Source: Clostridia bacterium
Lineage (GTDB): Bacteria; Bacillota; DULZ01
Direction of reading: 5' to 3'
NCBI GenBank assembly: GCA_012520135.1
Contig: JAAYOX010000369.1
Location: 1 to 16,144, forward strand
DNA: 16,144 nt
Shown: one piece after another, positions 8,401 to 15,218 of the stretch
Position numbering within the stretch: position 1 is the first letter of the stretch
Layout: the number at the start of each line of letters is the position of its first letter
Notes under the pieces: model-generated
What the model saw: only the letters and a program-made list of their open reading frames with translations
Databases searched by the model: none
Told to the model about the DNA's origin: nothing
Program-made: the position numbers and the translations under genes

Positions 8401-8883
8401 TTTATGAGCCAATACTTCATTTGGTGTTTCCCGGGCCAATATTTTTTCACGCTGCTTTGCCAAATCGTCGGGGGTGACATTGTAGCTTTTGAATTCCTTG
8501 AAGGTGGAAGCCAATTTAGCTACAAAACCCTGTTCTCTGACCATACTCCGGTAAATAGTAAGGTTTTCTCCCTGATGAAGTAGAATAGATCGAAGGGTCA
8601 TTAATTTGCCTATTTCATCTAAATACTGGCGGTTAGTTCCCCCTGCTTCCTGGAAGACCAGCCAACCCAAACGTCTGAAACTCATGACTTGGGCACGCAC
8701 GATCCCGTTAGACTCTTGGTGAGCCGTCAGGGCTTTCTCCATTTGAAAGCTGGCTTGTTCCGGTACCAGCAGGATCAAGGGGGATCCCGCCAGAGGTTCC
8801 AGTCTTAATTGACCCTGTATCTCCTCCAAGCAGGCGTGCGTCTTACCTGTTCCGGCTCTGCCCAGAATAAAACGTAAACCCAA
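5428..8883 (-). CDS. addB: ATP-dependent helicase/nuclease subunit B
   Basis: The 1151-aa second subunit of AddAB supplies the 5'-strand nuclease and the iron-sulfur DNA-binding staple. Seen: Walker A GRAGTGKT (8-15); a middle region with a degenerate helicase fold (GLNEGAFP, YIAFTRA near 645); a RecB-type nuclease with H820 (GNYYHQALEKL), D932/D935 (RGKIDRIDLG) and D949-Y-K951 (IDYKSS). Four Fe-S cysteines are C790 and the C-terminal C1104-x2-C1107-x5-C1113, the spacing known for Bacillus AddB. Size fits the family. The start is TTG at 8881-8883, with AAGGAG nine bases upstream lying in the last codons of the preceding gene, whose stop is only 6 bp away. addB before addA is the usual Firmicutes order. 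Confidence 0.95.
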   Translation of the reverse strand: MGLRFILGRAGTGKTHACLEEIQGQLRLEPLAGSPLILLVPEQASFQMEKALTAHQESNGIVRAQVMSFRRLGWLVFQEAGGTNRQYLDEIGKLMTLRSILLHQGENLTIYRSMVREQGFVAKLASTFKEFKSYNVTPDDLAKQREKILARETPNEVLAHKLRDLELLFREFEQAMDKNHTDPDDYLHLLAQRISQAPSLKEARIWVDSFSGFTPQELKVLGSLLSHCRQVNVTLCLDPRGLTEPYTEMDLFHPTLVTYEKLRQLAHSLGVELEPPKVLAGPEQPPRFANPALGFLESNYDLHQAAYPHRPEGLQLVRAANRRVEVEGVAREIIRLAREENYRYREMAVILRDWENYQELVATVFQEYQIPFFMDIKRPVTHHPLVELITAALETVNSNWSYEPLFRYLKTDLVSAVTRGEVDRLENYVLKYGIRGEKWLDRKPWFFAQGKGEEADKEWESLNDIRHRATEVLLKFHHGIHGGKLPVHKLTEHLFSLLQDLKVAKQLERWYQIEEQTGHLDKALEHKQIWDGVVSLMDQLVASLGAEKMRVSDYAKVVEAGLQHLKLGLIPPALDQVLVGSVERSRQPDLKGVFLIGLNEGAFPASIKEDEMFGDREREELAKGDLELAPTSKISLYHEQYLAYIAFTRASGYLWISYPEANEAGKELMPSSLILRIRDLFPQLECKTLTGKPGQDDFELFDYLVNPSKTIALLAERLQEAAQGERLDPFWVEVYHYLLNRQDWHHRLDRVLQGLFYENRSEDLEVSLAQALTGDRLKVSVSRLESFAQCPFKYFAEYGLGLEEREYYRVDALLVGNYYHQALEKLVTKIQQKDYNWEELSDEELANLTREAAAELVEMEHGILLSSSSHRYRLQTMEDNLQAAVKVLTEHARLKTFQPAWVEFEFGINEEVPAVEILLPNGKPLLLRGKIDRIDLGIVKDKTFLRVIDYKSSKRSLDLVECYYGLALQLPVYLDVALQNYRLFADHPPEPAGMFYFPVTNPISRVSNPVPEEEARGKLLKALRLDGWMLEDTDLAQAMGAQKGLVSARITSKGNLDSRSKVLSEQRLTLLRTFVREKLKQLALDINRGNTSISPYRLGKETACRWCHYGPCCQFDAMIEGNKYRDLTKLSNEELWIRISGEVRGGKSDEQ

Positions 8884-8889
8884 ATCTAA

Positions 8890-11800
8890 TCACTCCTTGG
8901 TCATGGTTACCGGGATACCCCAAGCGGCCAGCTCTTCCCGGTGGGATAGCAGGAATATTTGTCTCTCCTCCGCCATTTGCCGGAGCAAGCTGCGGAGTTC
9001 TTCCAATCGCCGGCTATCATAGTTGAGGAAGGGATCATCCAAAATGAAAGGCAATTTTATCTCTTCTGCCAGTAAATCACCGATAGCCAAACGCATCGCC
9101 AAAAACAACTGATCCCTGGTGCCTTGGCTAAACTGAATCACCTGCCGTTTCTTACCTTCCTCTGTTACTTTGACCGAGAAATTATCCTCAAATTCTATTG
9201 TGCGATCTGAGCCGGTCAGCCTTTGAAAGTAACGGGTGGCCTGTTGGGCCAACCGCTCCCGATAAGAAGCATTATACTTATTAATGGCTTCCGACAGCCC
9301 TTGGTAAGCAATACCGATGGCCTCGGCTTCAAACTCAAGCTGCTTTTTCTCCGCTTCCAGTTCTGCCAGTTCCAGTTCCGCCTGAGCCAGGTTGATAGGT
9401 TCCTGGCCTTCCAAAGTAGCTTGTTTCAACCCCAATTCCCGTTCTTCTTCTTTCAATTTTTCTTCCCGAAGCTCCAATGCCCGGACTTCTTCCTCCAGCT
9501 CCCTGTACTCCTGTTCCAGTTTCCGGTGATCCCGGTTTTGGGCGAAGGAAGGCAAGCCCGGGTATTTTTCGGTTAATTCCTCCAAACGACTCAAGGAATA
9601 ATTCACCCGGTTATCCAGGTCGATCACTTTTTCCGCCAATTCCTCACTGTCAGCTACTTGTATACCCCTTAACAGTACCTTTCGGTTATCCTCCAGGCGA
9701 TGGAGTGCTTCCTGTTTTTCCTGAAAGCTTTGCCACAGTTTTTTTGTTGTTTGGGAATCTCCCTGCCCTAAAGAAAGGTAAACTGCATGAGTAGTTTTGA
9801 GAGAGGCCTGCCGCTTGGCCAAATCGGTTCTTTGGGCTTTTGCCTCAGTTAATTGAGTTTCCAATTGGTCTATTAACTCTTTAATCCCCCGGTTTTCTTC
9901 TCGTAATTGCTGGTAGTTAAGGGCATCTTCTTCGACCTGACTCAAAGGAGTATCCAACCGGTAGGGTGCTACTTGCTCTTTGAGTCCGGCCAGTTGCTCC
10001 TCATAATGCTCCGGTATATTCAGCCCTTTTGCGTTAATGTCCTCAAGCTTCTTACATAGCTGTTCCCATTCACTGCAACTGTTTAGGGCTGCCTGCCACC
10101 AGGTATCATCTAACGACAAGATCCATTGAATGATTTCGGTCAGATGATGAAACTCCTGTCCCCATAACTCCCCTAAATCACGCAATCGCCTCCAAAAGTC
10201 GGGCCATTGTTCTTTAGGCAGCTCAAAGGAATCCACTAGAAATTCTTCCCTGGTCAATCGTTCCTTTTCTTCCTCCAATTCCCGCTGCCTGCTAAGCAAT
10301 TTCCTGAAATCAGCATAGGCCTGGGGCAAACTATCCCCGAACACAGCCTCCTGCTCTGCCAGCTTCCGGTGAAACTCCTCCAACCGTTCCCGGGCTTCCC
10401 GGAAGGCTGTCTCCAGCTCAGGCAGCTTGTCCAGCAGTGATTTCTCCTCACCGGCTGCCCCTTGCAGTTCATTGTTTCTGAACAGAAACTTCCCGGCAAC
10501 CCAGCCCAGCACGGCTCCCAACACGAGCCCCAACGACAGACCGGAAAACTCCCCTGCCCACAGGCCAATGACAGCACCGGCTAGGGCCAGGCTCCCCGCT
10601 GCGATTAAGGATTTGGTGGAAGCGCTCTTTTGCCGGGTCTCCTTCATCCGGCCCAACAGCTCCAATTTTTCCCTACTTTCCCGGTGAACCCGTTCCTTTT
10701 CCCGGTAATCCGTTTCCATTTTCAGCTTTAAAACTGAATAATCAGCCAGAGCCTCCTCCTGGTCAGCAGTCAACTCTCCAAAGCAGGCGTACTCTCCGGC
10801 CAGTTTTACTCTGATTTGGCTTAATTCTTCTCTAAAATTTTCTAATTGCCGCCAAAAACGGCTAATCCGGAATGAAGCAGCCCGCAATTCTTTTAATTCC
10901 CCCAAGGGATCCTCTCCCAGCCGGTGCCAGTCAGGGAGCAGCTTTAATCGCCGTTGGCAGTCTGCAGCCGTTTCCTTTAGCTTTTCTACATCTATACACA
11001 GCTGTCTATACTCTTCATCAAGCTTTTGGTATTCCCGGAAATCAGCCAGCAGATGGGGGTTCCGGCTAAAGGCCTGCAACTGTTCCAGATCAGGCTTGAT
11101 TTTTTCCAGCAGGTCCAGCTTTGTCTCCAATTCACCCTCCATTTTCCGGATCTGGTGATTCAGGGTATCTAATTCCTGCTCCAGTTTGATCAGTTGATCC
11201 AGTTCCTCCGGCAATTCCTCCGGTGCCGTCAAAAACAGCTCAAAATCCCGGTTAAGTTCCCGGCGGAGACCGGCAATTTCTCCTTCTAAGGCTTGCAGCT
11301 GGGCTTGAGAACCCCGTAGCTCCTTTTGGTCATTAAGCAGTTCCAGGTAACGTTCGTAACGCTGCCGGCCTTCTTTCCAGGCTTCCTGCAACTGTTTTTT
11401 TACTGCCAGCTTCTTTTTCACTCCGTCCAGTTCCTCTTCCAACTGGGTTCTGGCCAGCAAAGTCGCCTGGAGTTCTGCCGCCACCGTCTTTCCGGTCTCG
11501 ATCCGGTTTTGCAGGCTCTCTATCTGTTTTTCTAATTCTTCCAGCTGCCTGTCTTTGTTTTTATCTCGTTTAAAACCATAGTTTTTTAATCTGCGGGTCA
11601 ACCTGGACAGCTTGGCTTCCAGTTCCTCCAATGCCTTCAGAAAATGGCCTCCGGAGCCGGACAAAAGTGTTTGCACATGCTCCGATAATTCGTCCCCTTG
11701 AGGCAATGGCTGCTCCACGTAAAAAGTATCCGTTAGGGCTTCACCGCCGGTAATGCCAATGAGTTTTTGTAACTCCTCCAAGTAACGGCCGGAATCCTTG

Positions 11801-12189
11801 TGAGCCTGGGGGTTGTGGATGTAATCAGTATCTTCCCATTCACCGTTTTTGAGGGAACTGACGGTCACTTCATGGGTATCAAACTGTCGTTTTATCCGGT
11901 AAAGCCTACCGTCTACGGTAAAGGTAACTTCACCGTAAAAAGCATCAGCTCCCTGCCAGGAGCGGAAGCGAACATTGCTGAAGCTGTTTTTACCGGTATT
12001 CAGGTTAGCATCTGCTGAAACATTGGCTAAGCCAAAAAGAACCGCCCGCAAACCGGCCACCAGGGTAGATTTACCGGCTTCATTGGGAGCCACCAACACG
12101 TTCAAACCTTCCTCAAGTTGAACCTCAACACCCTCCCGGTATACACCGAATCCGGTTAAACTGATGGTTTTCCATTGAACTTCAGGCAT
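8890..12189 (-). CDS. yhaN: SbcC/Rad50-like AAA ATPase of the YhaN type, with central transmembrane hairpin
   Basis: The 1099-aa SMC-like ATPase probably pairs with the adjacent metallophosphoesterase as an SbcC(Rad50)-SbcD(Mre11) style complex. Seen: Walker A APNEAGKST (34-42); long Glu/Lys/Arg/Leu-rich coiled coils (about 190-520 and 585-980); an ABC-type signature FSQGTRDQLFLAMRLAI (1020-1036); Walker B LPFILDDPF (1046-1054); and a switch histidine in LLSHREE (about 1083). There is no CxxC zinc hook. Where the coils should meet, residues about 524-570 form two glycine-rich hydrophobic segments with a short turn, a predicted membrane hairpin. The ATG at 12187-12189 was chosen because AAGGGGG lies 8 bases upstream; an upstream in-frame ATG at 12222 would bury it. 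It overlaps yhaO by 8 bp. yhaN is preferred over sbcC because yhaM and yhaO are alongside; a divergent sbcC is the alternative. Confidence 0.82.
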   Translation of the reverse strand: MPEVQWKTISLTGFGVYREGVEVQLEEGLNVLVAPNEAGKSTLVAGLRAVLFGLANVSADANLNTGKNSFSNVRFRSWQGADAFYGEVTFTVDGRLYRIKRQFDTHEVTVSSLKNGEWEDTDYIHNPQAHKDSGRYLEELQKLIGITGGEALTDTFYVEQPLPQGDELSEHVQTLLSGSGGHFLKALEELEAKLSRLTRRLKNYGFKRDKNKDRQLEELEKQIESLQNRIETGKTVAAELQATLLARTQLEEELDGVKKKLAVKKQLQEAWKEGRQRYERYLELLNDQKELRGSQAQLQALEGEIAGLRRELNRDFELFLTAPEELPEELDQLIKLEQELDTLNHQIRKMEGELETKLDLLEKIKPDLEQLQAFSRNPHLLADFREYQKLDEEYRQLCIDVEKLKETAADCQRRLKLLPDWHRLGEDPLGELKELRAASFRISRFWRQLENFREELSQIRVKLAGEYACFGELTADQEEALADYSVLKLKMETDYREKERVHRESREKLELLGRMKETRQKSASTKSLIAAGSLALAGAVIGLWAGEFSGLSLGLVLGAVLGWVAGKFLFRNNELQGAAGEEKSLLDKLPELETAFREARERLEEFHRKLAEQEAVFGDSLPQAYADFRKLLSRQRELEEEKERLTREEFLVDSFELPKEQWPDFWRRLRDLGELWGQEFHHLTEIIQWILSLDDTWWQAALNSCSEWEQLCKKLEDINAKGLNIPEHYEEQLAGLKEQVAPYRLDTPLSQVEEDALNYQQLREENRGIKELIDQLETQLTEAKAQRTDLAKRQASLKTTHAVYLSLGQGDSQTTKKLWQSFQEKQEALHRLEDNRKVLLRGIQVADSEELAEKVIDLDNRVNYSLSRLEELTEKYPGLPSFAQNRDHRKLEQEYRELEEEVRALELREEKLKEEERELGLKQATLEGQEPINLAQAELELAELEAEKKQLEFEAEAIGIAYQGLSEAINKYNASYRERLAQQATRYFQRLTGSDRTIEFEDNFSVKVTEEGKKRQVIQFSQGTRDQLFLAMRLAIGDLLAEEIKLPFILDDPFLNYDSRRLEELRSLLRQMAEERQIFLLSHREELAAWGIPVTMTKE

Positions 12190-13318
12190 CTTGGTTGCCC
12201 CCTTTAAGAGCCAACATTCCATGAGTTAAGGCCCGGTTTAGCAAATCCTTTTCTTCCGGTGAACCGGCCTTGGACAGTCGCTCTTTGATCTCCGCCAAGA
12301 AGAAACCGGTGATGGTTTTTTCCTGGGACATCAGCTCCAGCTGGCTGTCGGACAGGTAATAGGAGTGGTTTACAATTTCCAAGTAACGGTAGTAACTTTG
12401 GGTTCTTTTCAGGAGCCGGTCCACATCGATGGGAAAACCGGTTATTCCCTGGAGTTCCACCCTTACCATTGTTTCCTGATTACCACGGCTTTCCAGCAGA
12501 GAAGCCAACTGAGCCCAATCGGAAAAAGTGCTCACATCTATCACATACCGTTCAAAAAGAGGTGCTCCCACGGGAACTTTATGTAACTTAACCTGATGGG
12601 GTCTCTGCCATTCCCCTATCAACAATTCCCCTAGTCCCGGATCATGGAAACCTTTACCGGCAATCATGCCGGGATAGACAGCCAGTCCACGACCTATTTG
12701 ATGGGTTTGATGAACATGGAAATGGCCTAAAGCCACATAATCGTAGCCTGCTTTGGTTAAGGCGTCCGGGTCCAGAGGAAGGCTCCTGTCACCTGCATCC
12801 CAATTATAAGAACCGTGAAAAACGCCCAAATGAAAACCATCCCCTTCTACTCGGGGAAAATCTTTGACGGGAGGTTTAGTTTGGGTGATACCCCCGATAT
12901 AAGCCAGGCTGTATACATAAACTTGTTGCCCCCCGATCTCCAGTTGGGCCACCAACTCAGGCATAGGATTAGAAACCAAAATCCCCGGCCAGCGTTCCTG
13001 CTCCCGGCGATAAACGCTGTCCCTGTAAGTAATTTCATCATGATTGCCAGGAACGGTGATTACCTGCTTACCTGTATTAGTGCATCTGGTCAATGCTTGG
13101 ATGACTCGTTCAGTTAGTCCAGGTTCAGGCTGATGGGTTTCAAAAAGATCCCCTGCAATAATAATAAGATCGATTTGGTGTTCCGGGTCCAAGGCATAAG
13201 CTACTGCCTGCTCCAGCACCCGGTCCCTTTCCGCTTGTACTCTTTTGGCTTCATCTTCTGCCATAAAGCGAGGCCGCCAACCTAAATGCAGGTCGGATAG
13301 ATGCAAGAAACGTAGCAA
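12182..13318 (-). CDS. yhaO: SbcD/Mre11-like metallophosphoesterase, YhaO-type DNA repair exonuclease
   Basis: The 378-aa calcineurin-like phosphoesterase is expected to act as the two-metal nuclease subunit beside the ATPase encoded next. Seen: the metal-binding set of the family, D9-L-H11 (SDLHLG), D57 (AGDLFE), N92-H93 (PGNHDE), H168 (VFHGSY) and H199-F-H201 (LGHFHVH), with C-terminal capping sequence after about residue 250. Length is slightly short for YhaO but ordinary for SbcD/YhaO. The start is TTG at 13316-13318, with GGGAGGT seven bases upstream; no better start exists. It lies 17 bp downstream of yhaM and its stop overlaps the yhaN start, so the two products are probably made in balanced amounts. 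Confidence 0.87.
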   Translation of the reverse strand: MLRFLHLSDLHLGWRPRFMAEDEAKRVQAERDRVLEQAVAYALDPEHQIDLIIIAGDLFETHQPEPGLTERVIQALTRCTNTGKQVITVPGNHDEITYRDSVYRREQERWPGILVSNPMPELVAQLEIGGQQVYVYSLAYIGGITQTKPPVKDFPRVEGDGFHLGVFHGSYNWDAGDRSLPLDPDALTKAGYDYVALGHFHVHQTHQIGRGLAVYPGMIAGKGFHDPGLGELLIGEWQRPHQVKLHKVPVGAPLFERYVIDVSTFSDWAQLASLLESRGNQETMVRVELQGITGFPIDVDRLLKRTQSYYRYLEIVNHSYYLSDSQLELMSQEKTITGFFLAEIKERLSKAGSPEEKDLLNRALTHGMLALKGGNQDA

Positions 13319-13335
13319 TCAAATTACCTCCCGTC

Positions 13336-14274
13336 TTATCCGGTAAAAACATATCTTTCTAAATGGCGAATATAAGGCCAGTCCTCCTGGTGGTCCTCAG
13401 CCTTAACCCGCAGGAATTTATCCACCTCTGCATCCAGGTAATCGGCTTGATGCAGAATGGCCGCCTCCACAAATTTGGGGCGTTTGGGGGATTGCCATTC
13501 ATACTTACCATGATGGCTGACGATCATATGCAGGAGTTTTAACCGGAGTGAATCAGGAAAACCGGGCACGGTCTTAATTTTGTCATGGATTAAATCGGTG
13601 CCAATGACAATATGGCCTAACAACCGGCCGGCATCGCTGTAGTCGATGACAATGTCATACCGGAATTCATATATTTTACCGATGTCATGAAACAAGGCAC
13701 CGGTTAACAAAAGATCAGAGTCTAATCCCTCATACGTGGCGGCAATTTGCCGGGCTAATTCCATCACATTCAAGGTGTGCTCCAAAAGTCCTCCAAGATA
13801 GGCTTGATGGTGGGCTTTGGCCGCCGGGGCACGGAGAAAACCTTTCAGCAATTGGTCGTCAGCAAAAACAGCTTGAATTAAGGACTGTAAATGGGGATTA
13901 GTAATTTGCTTGATTTTCCCCTGCACTTGCTGCCACATTTCCGGGATCTCCCGGGGTGAAGTAGGTAAGAAAAGGACCAGATCTTTTTCCTTAATGGTTA
14001 CCTTTTTGATCGTTTCTATGGTAATCTGCAGTTTCTGGTTGTAAGTGGTCACCATGCCTTTAACTGCGACGAAATCATATAGATTAAAGCCGGCGGCCTG
14101 CTCCTCGGCTTTATCCCATAACTTGGCATCTATTTCCCCGCTTTTATCTCCCAGTACAAGAGACAGGAACTTGCCCTGTTTTTCTTTAAAAGGGACCAGT
14201 TCTTTCTTTTTAACTTGAAACACATTATAAATCGGTTCATTGGCGGTTAAGTCTTTTACGAATATTTTCGCCAT
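13336..14274 (-). CDS. yhaM: 3'-5' exoribonuclease YhaM (OB fold plus HD domain)
   Basis: The 312-aa cytoplasmic exonuclease family removes nucleotides from single-stranded 3' ends (RNA, also reported on ssDNA) with Mn/Co-type metals; this is family knowledge. Seen: an N-terminal OB-fold nucleic-acid-binding segment (about 10-95, with GKFLSLVLGDKSGEIDAKLWD) and an HD-domain signature: H166 (GLLEHTLNV), H196-D197 (LFHDIGK), H221 (LLGHIV), H254-H255 (IVSHHGKYEW) and D278 (HQADYLDA). Size matches Bacillus YhaM. The ATG is preceded by AGGAGG at six bases. It is the first gene of the five-gene minus-strand operon and is divergent from the 65-codon ORF. Confidence 0.93.
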   Translation of the reverse strand: MAKIFVKDLTANEPIYNVFQVKKKELVPFKEKQGKFLSLVLGDKSGEIDAKLWDKAEEQAAGFNLYDFVAVKGMVTTYNQKLQITIETIKKVTIKEKDLVLFLPTSPREIPEMWQQVQGKIKQITNPHLQSLIQAVFADDQLLKGFLRAPAAKAHHQAYLGGLLEHTLNVMELARQIAATYEGLDSDLLLTGALFHDIGKIYEFRYDIVIDYSDAGRLLGHIVIGTDLIHDKIKTVPGFPDSLRLKLLHMIVSHHGKYEWQSPKRPKFVEAAILHQADYLDAEVDKFLRVKAEDHQEDWPYIRHLERYVFTG

Positions 14275-14517
14275 ACCGCACCTCCTCTAACTGAAACTTC
14301 CAGCTTGCAGAACATAGGTTCGATTATCATGGCAGATATTCCTGCCAGGAAGTAGAATTTCTTCCTTCCAGATTACTATAGCTGATTCTGCTCCTATATT
14401 AAAGGAGAAAACATCTTCCTAAAGCTTCCTCTAAATCCTAAATATGTGTAGCAGTTATGCGCCAATAAAATAAAATATACCAAGAAAATAATAGCAATAC
14501 AAAGGGGGTCTAAATAG
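14275..14517. other. Divergent intergenic region between yhaM and the 65-codon ORF
   Basis: Besides the tandem inverted repeats, this 243-bp region holds a third short inverted repeat, CTCCT/AGGAG (14391-14407). On the minus strand there is a -10-like TATAGT (14376-14381) without a convincing -35. The part near the plus-strand gene is very A-rich (14465-14500). No clear promoter for the plus-strand ORF was found, and no extra gene. Confidence 0.4.
14330..14366 (-). promoter_or_regulatory. Two tandem inverted repeats in the yhaM operon leader
   Basis: TGGCAG (14330-14335) pairs with CTGCCA (14342-14347) across a 6-nt loop. AGGAAG (14347-14352) pairs with CTTCCT (14361-14366) across an 8-nt loop, sharing one base with the first. 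They lie 56-92 bp upstream of the yhaM ATG. They could be leader RNA hairpins or a bipartite operator; the sequence does not decide. Confidence 0.4.
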
Positions 14518-14715
14518 GTGTCAAGTCAACCTGAAGTAATAAACCTTTTGCGCAGCTTAAAACCCTTTGTTAATCAACAGGGTGTAGTAGCATTAGAAAC
14601 GGTGGAATCTATGTTTGAGCTTTTGGATGATCCCAAGGTTCAGGCGTTCAATAGAAATGTGGCAACTTTCAAATCTCTGATGAAGGTACAATATCAGGCA
14701 CAGAACAAGGACTAG
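14518..14715 (+). CDS. 65-aa conserved-looking hypothetical protein, GTG start
   Basis: I do not recognise this protein. It is probably real: AAAGGGGGTC ends about seven bases before the GTG, the composition is ordinary, and an intergenic region and a downstream terminator frame it. The sequence has no cysteine, signal peptide or membrane segment. It looks wholly helical, with an N-terminal amphipathic stretch (EVINLLRSLKPFV) and a second helix (ALETVESMFELLDD), and ends in a polar tail (QYQAQNKD). It is divergent from yhaM, so the two may share regulatory DNA. Function unknown; a small structural or regulatory protein is possible. Confidence 0.6.
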   Translation: MSSQPEVINLLRSLKPFVNQQGVVALETVESMFELLDDPKVQAFNRNVATFKSLMKVQYQAQNKD

Positions 14716-14759
14716 CAAGGCTAAGTTGGGCCTTTCAGGCTACTGACAAAGTGCTAAAA

Positions 14760-14937
14760 GCTAAATCGATGTTAATCGTGGGCTTCAGAGGAGCCCGGTT
14801 TGGGGATGAGCTCAGGTGCCTTCGGATGCCTCCGAAATCGCACCTGACGGTGCTCATGCCGTCGGCATTATCCCTCAGGCTCCTTCGCTCTTTTGATTTT
14901 GGCTCCAATTCAGCCCCCTAATTAACATCGATTTTGC
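14760..14937. repeat. Large nested palindromic (cruciform-capable) element 1
   Basis: A perfect 14-bp outer stem, AAATCGATGTTAAT (14763-14776) with ATTAACATCGATTT (14921-14934), encloses further arms in register. These are GGGCT/AGCCC (14780-14784/14912-14916), GGAGCC/GGCTCC (14790-14795/14901-14906, with a second GGCTCC at 14878-14883), GGGAT/ATCCC (14803-14807/14870-14874), ATGAGC/GCTCAT (14806-14811/14852-14857), TCAGGTGC/GCACCTGA (14812-14819/14840-14847) and an apical TTCGGA/TCCGAA (14821-14826/14831-14836). No ORF of note lies inside. It resembles a small non-coding mobile palindrome or a structured 3' RNA; copies elsewhere in the genome would settle this. Confidence 0.75.
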
Positions 14938-14952
14938 CTTATTGGCCAGTTT

Positions 14953-14979
14953 AAAGGCCCAGTAGGCCTTTTTCTTTTT
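14953..14979 (+). terminator. Rho-independent terminator before the rubredoxin-like gene
   Basis: AAAGGCC (14953-14959) and GGCCTTT (14965-14971) form a 7-bp stem with a 5-nt loop, followed by a T-rich tail (TTTCTTTTT). It would end transcripts that come from the 65-codon ORF through palindromic element 1. Confidence 0.8.
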
Positions 14980-15013
14980 GGGGGCAGGAAATACTCAAGA
15001 GTTAACGAATTAG

Positions 15014-15025
15014 TTGCTATAGCAA
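15014..15025. promoter_or_regulatory. 12-bp perfect palindrome upstream of the rubredoxin-like gene, candidate operator
   Basis: TTGCTATAGCAA is a perfect palindrome ending 15 bp before the Shine-Dalgarno of the rubredoxin-like gene, in the short space after the terminator. It does not look like a PerR or Fur box. No convincing -35/-10 pair was identified beside it, so the regulatory role is inferred from position only. Confidence 0.3.
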
Positions 15026-15053
15026 AATCCGTCGTATTATGGAGGTGAGTGAA

Positions 15054-15206
15054 TTGACTCAATGGCGTTGTTCCCATTGCGGCTATACTTTGACAGAACA
15101 AATACCCCCGGAGGTTTGCCCTATGTGCAACCATCATTGTTCTTTTGTGGACAATACTTGTTACATACCGGATTGCGGCAAAGTTGAACCGGATAGCGGA
15201 GATTAG
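15054..15206 (+). CDS. 50-aa rubredoxin-like metal-binding protein (detached rubredoxin part of a rubrerythrin)
   Basis: A one-iron, Fe(Cys)4 electron carrier is likely. Seen: C6-x2-C9 (WRCSHCGY) and C22-x2-C25 (VCPMC), separated by 12 residues, the compact spacing of rubrerythrin rubredoxin domains. Three extra cysteines, C29, C36 and C41 (HHCS, TCYIPDC), are unusual and may bind a second metal or form a disulfide. TTG at 15054 was chosen because GGAGGTG lies six bases upstream; an in-frame ATG at 15039 would overlap that Shine-Dalgarno. Its stop codon overlaps the AGGAGG of the ferritin-like gene, so the two are translationally linked and probably work as an electron donor and diiron acceptor pair. 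Confidence 0.85.
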   Translation: MTQWRCSHCGYTLTEQIPPEVCPMCNHHCSFVDNTCYIPDCGKVEPDSGD

Positions 15207-15218
15207 GAGGTACTGACT

